64,000 bases of DNA from assembly GCA_956465555.1 (NCBI GenBank), contig OY101121.1, positions 2,256,722 through 2,320,721 of the forward strand, given 5' to 3'. Below are positions 62,937 through 64,000 of this stretch, in pieces. The translations under genes and the position numbers were made by a program. A model generated the notes under the pieces. That model was not told the DNA's origin. It saw nothing but the letters and a program-made list of their open reading frames with translations, and made no database searches. How positions within the stretch are numbered: the stretch's first letter is position 1; the number at the start of each line of letters is the position of its first letter. This DNA comes from Nitzschia sp. pyKryTriq1 (Eukaryota; Bacillariophyta; Bacillariophyceae; Bacillariales; Bacillariaceae).

Positions 62937-63805
62937 ATTGTATGATATGATCAGACGACTATGGTTGCTATGCAGCAGAAGTACCAGTATCAACATCAAT
63001 TCGTTGAATGAGAGATACTATGTATGAGAGATGATAATATGTTGCGCGATGAACGATGATGAGCCTATTATTGAAGATCTTCTCGTGCAACTACAGTACT
63101 TATTGTACGCAGTATTGCTGGTACTCGTAGCATTATTTCATACAGTTTTAGTTTTGGGAGCGCCCGCACGCGTGCGCGCAAGACCAAGACGACTGACTCG
63201 ACTCGTTCCCTCTCGCCCCAACGCATCGCATATCTCCCTCTCTATACCGGTATATTATATCTAAGATGTATCCTCTAAAACCACAAATTAGCTTCTTGAG
63301 CGAGGAGCAAGGAAGAGAAAACGATGTTCAGAAATCTCTTTTTCGATCCTTCTGTTGTTATCGTGAGAGAACACATACTAATACTACTAGTACTACTAGA
63401 CTGAGTGAGTCTACTACGAGTATATAGTACTACCGGCAACGAAGAGCTTGGACTATAAGTAGACTGGCATTTGTCCTCACGGCTTACAGTACTCCTAGTA
63501 GAAGACTACTACAAAGAAGCCTATTCAAATAGTAGTTTGACAAATAAAAGACATGCATCTAATATCGTTCTTATTTTTAAAACAGGTGATGGTCTATTTT
63601 CGAAACGTTTGGCGTTGCTGGTGTTGGTTGTTAGTACAAACATAATTATATGCAATATGGTACATCGCATGCTAGCTATAGCAAATGGGTGAAAAAAGTT
63701 CGCCAAGAGGTCATCGCATTGTGTGTGTGTGTGTGGTCTATATGGTGGAGAGGAGAATGGCGGCGGCGGCGGCGGTCTATCATCTCTCGTCGTTTGCAGG
63801 ATGAA
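62937..63805. other. Gene-free spacer
   Basis: Upstream of the 7TM receptor gene and past the end of the next minus-strand gene. It holds TACCGGTA at 63245 and a TG run near 63720-63736. Nothing else is seen. Confidence 0.5.
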
Positions 63806-64000
63806 TTATCCAGCAAGGCGAAAGACATCGGGCATGTCCACCTTGTTGTTGCTCAGTTTCTGCCTCTTGGTCGGAGGTTCCTCCAGGACGGGTAATGGTA
63901 GACCGCTGCTGATGGCGTTCTCGTCATGAACGATAGTTCGCATGAACAAGCCGAATGCCACAATTCCAAAGAGAACGACAAAGTTGCCGAGACGTCGCTT
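63806..64000 (-). CDS. C-terminal end of a membrane protein, cut by window edge
   Basis: A minus-strand frame is open from the window edge to a TAA at 63806. It encodes 64 residues with a membrane span (LGNFVVLFGIVAFGLFMRTI), then a polar tail (VHDENAISSGLPLPV, EEPPTKRQKLSNNK) ending MPDVFRLAG. The composition is protein-like and free of repeats. The upstream part lies outside the window, so neither start nor family can be given; the segment could also be the last exon of a spliced gene. Confidence 0.55.
   Translation of the reverse strand, partial: KRRLGNFVVLFGIVAFGLFMRTIVHDENAISSGLPLPVLEEPPTKRQKLSNNKVDMPDVFRLAG

Overview
The window looks like nuclear DNA of a diatom (Bacillariophyta), probably a raphid pennate; I cannot name the species. 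The evidence is: spliced genes with mostly 75-565 bp GT-AG introns; three proteins carrying the diatom-expanded domain catalogued as DUF6824; an HSF gene; a receptor cyclase fused to a cyclic-nucleotide phosphodiesterase; presequences with an F-containing motif typical of complex-plastid targeting; and very frequent Gln/Asn/Ser/Thr homopolymers in proteins with simple repeats between genes. Nothing suggests bacterial operons. Several long reading frames open upstream of the first ATG, so starts were set at in-frame ATGs, usually the one just before a signal peptide or conserved domain.

Layout. 1-7 kb: an HSF gene cut by the window edge (minus), TYW2/TRM12 tRNA methyltransferase (plus), a DUF6824 protein convergent with it, and a small spliced membrane protein. 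7-12 kb: a 1605-residue ankyrin scaffold (minus). 13-18 kb: a six-exon full-size ABCG/PDR transporter. 18.6-26 kb: an FCP1/NIF-like HAD protein and a two-exon armadillo protein. 28-34 kb: two probably plastid-targeted proteins (one DUF2358) and a single-span membrane protein whose 3' end is tandemly duplicated. 34.4-38.7 kb: the guanylyl-cyclase-like/PDE receptor. 39-51 kb: two uncharacterised proteins, two more DUF6824 proteins and a 4.5-kb gene-poor gap. 52-56 kb: a xylulokinase, a 53-residue spliced gene and a retroelement relic. 57-64 kb: a multi-span membrane protein, a CACHE-type 7TM receptor, and the C-terminal end of another membrane protein cut by the window edge.

The genes do not form one pathway. 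Two are sensory receptors (cyclase-PDE and CACHE-7TM), and several are probable regulators (HSF, three DUF6824 proteins, ankyrin and armadillo scaffolds). Others are transport and metabolic genes. The most unusual signals are the cyclase-PDE fusion with altered diagnostic residues, strong over-representation of two short palindromes, a tandem duplication of a coding tail, and the tiny spliced gene. Splice sites and starts are read by eye; family calls come from motif recognition, with no database search.
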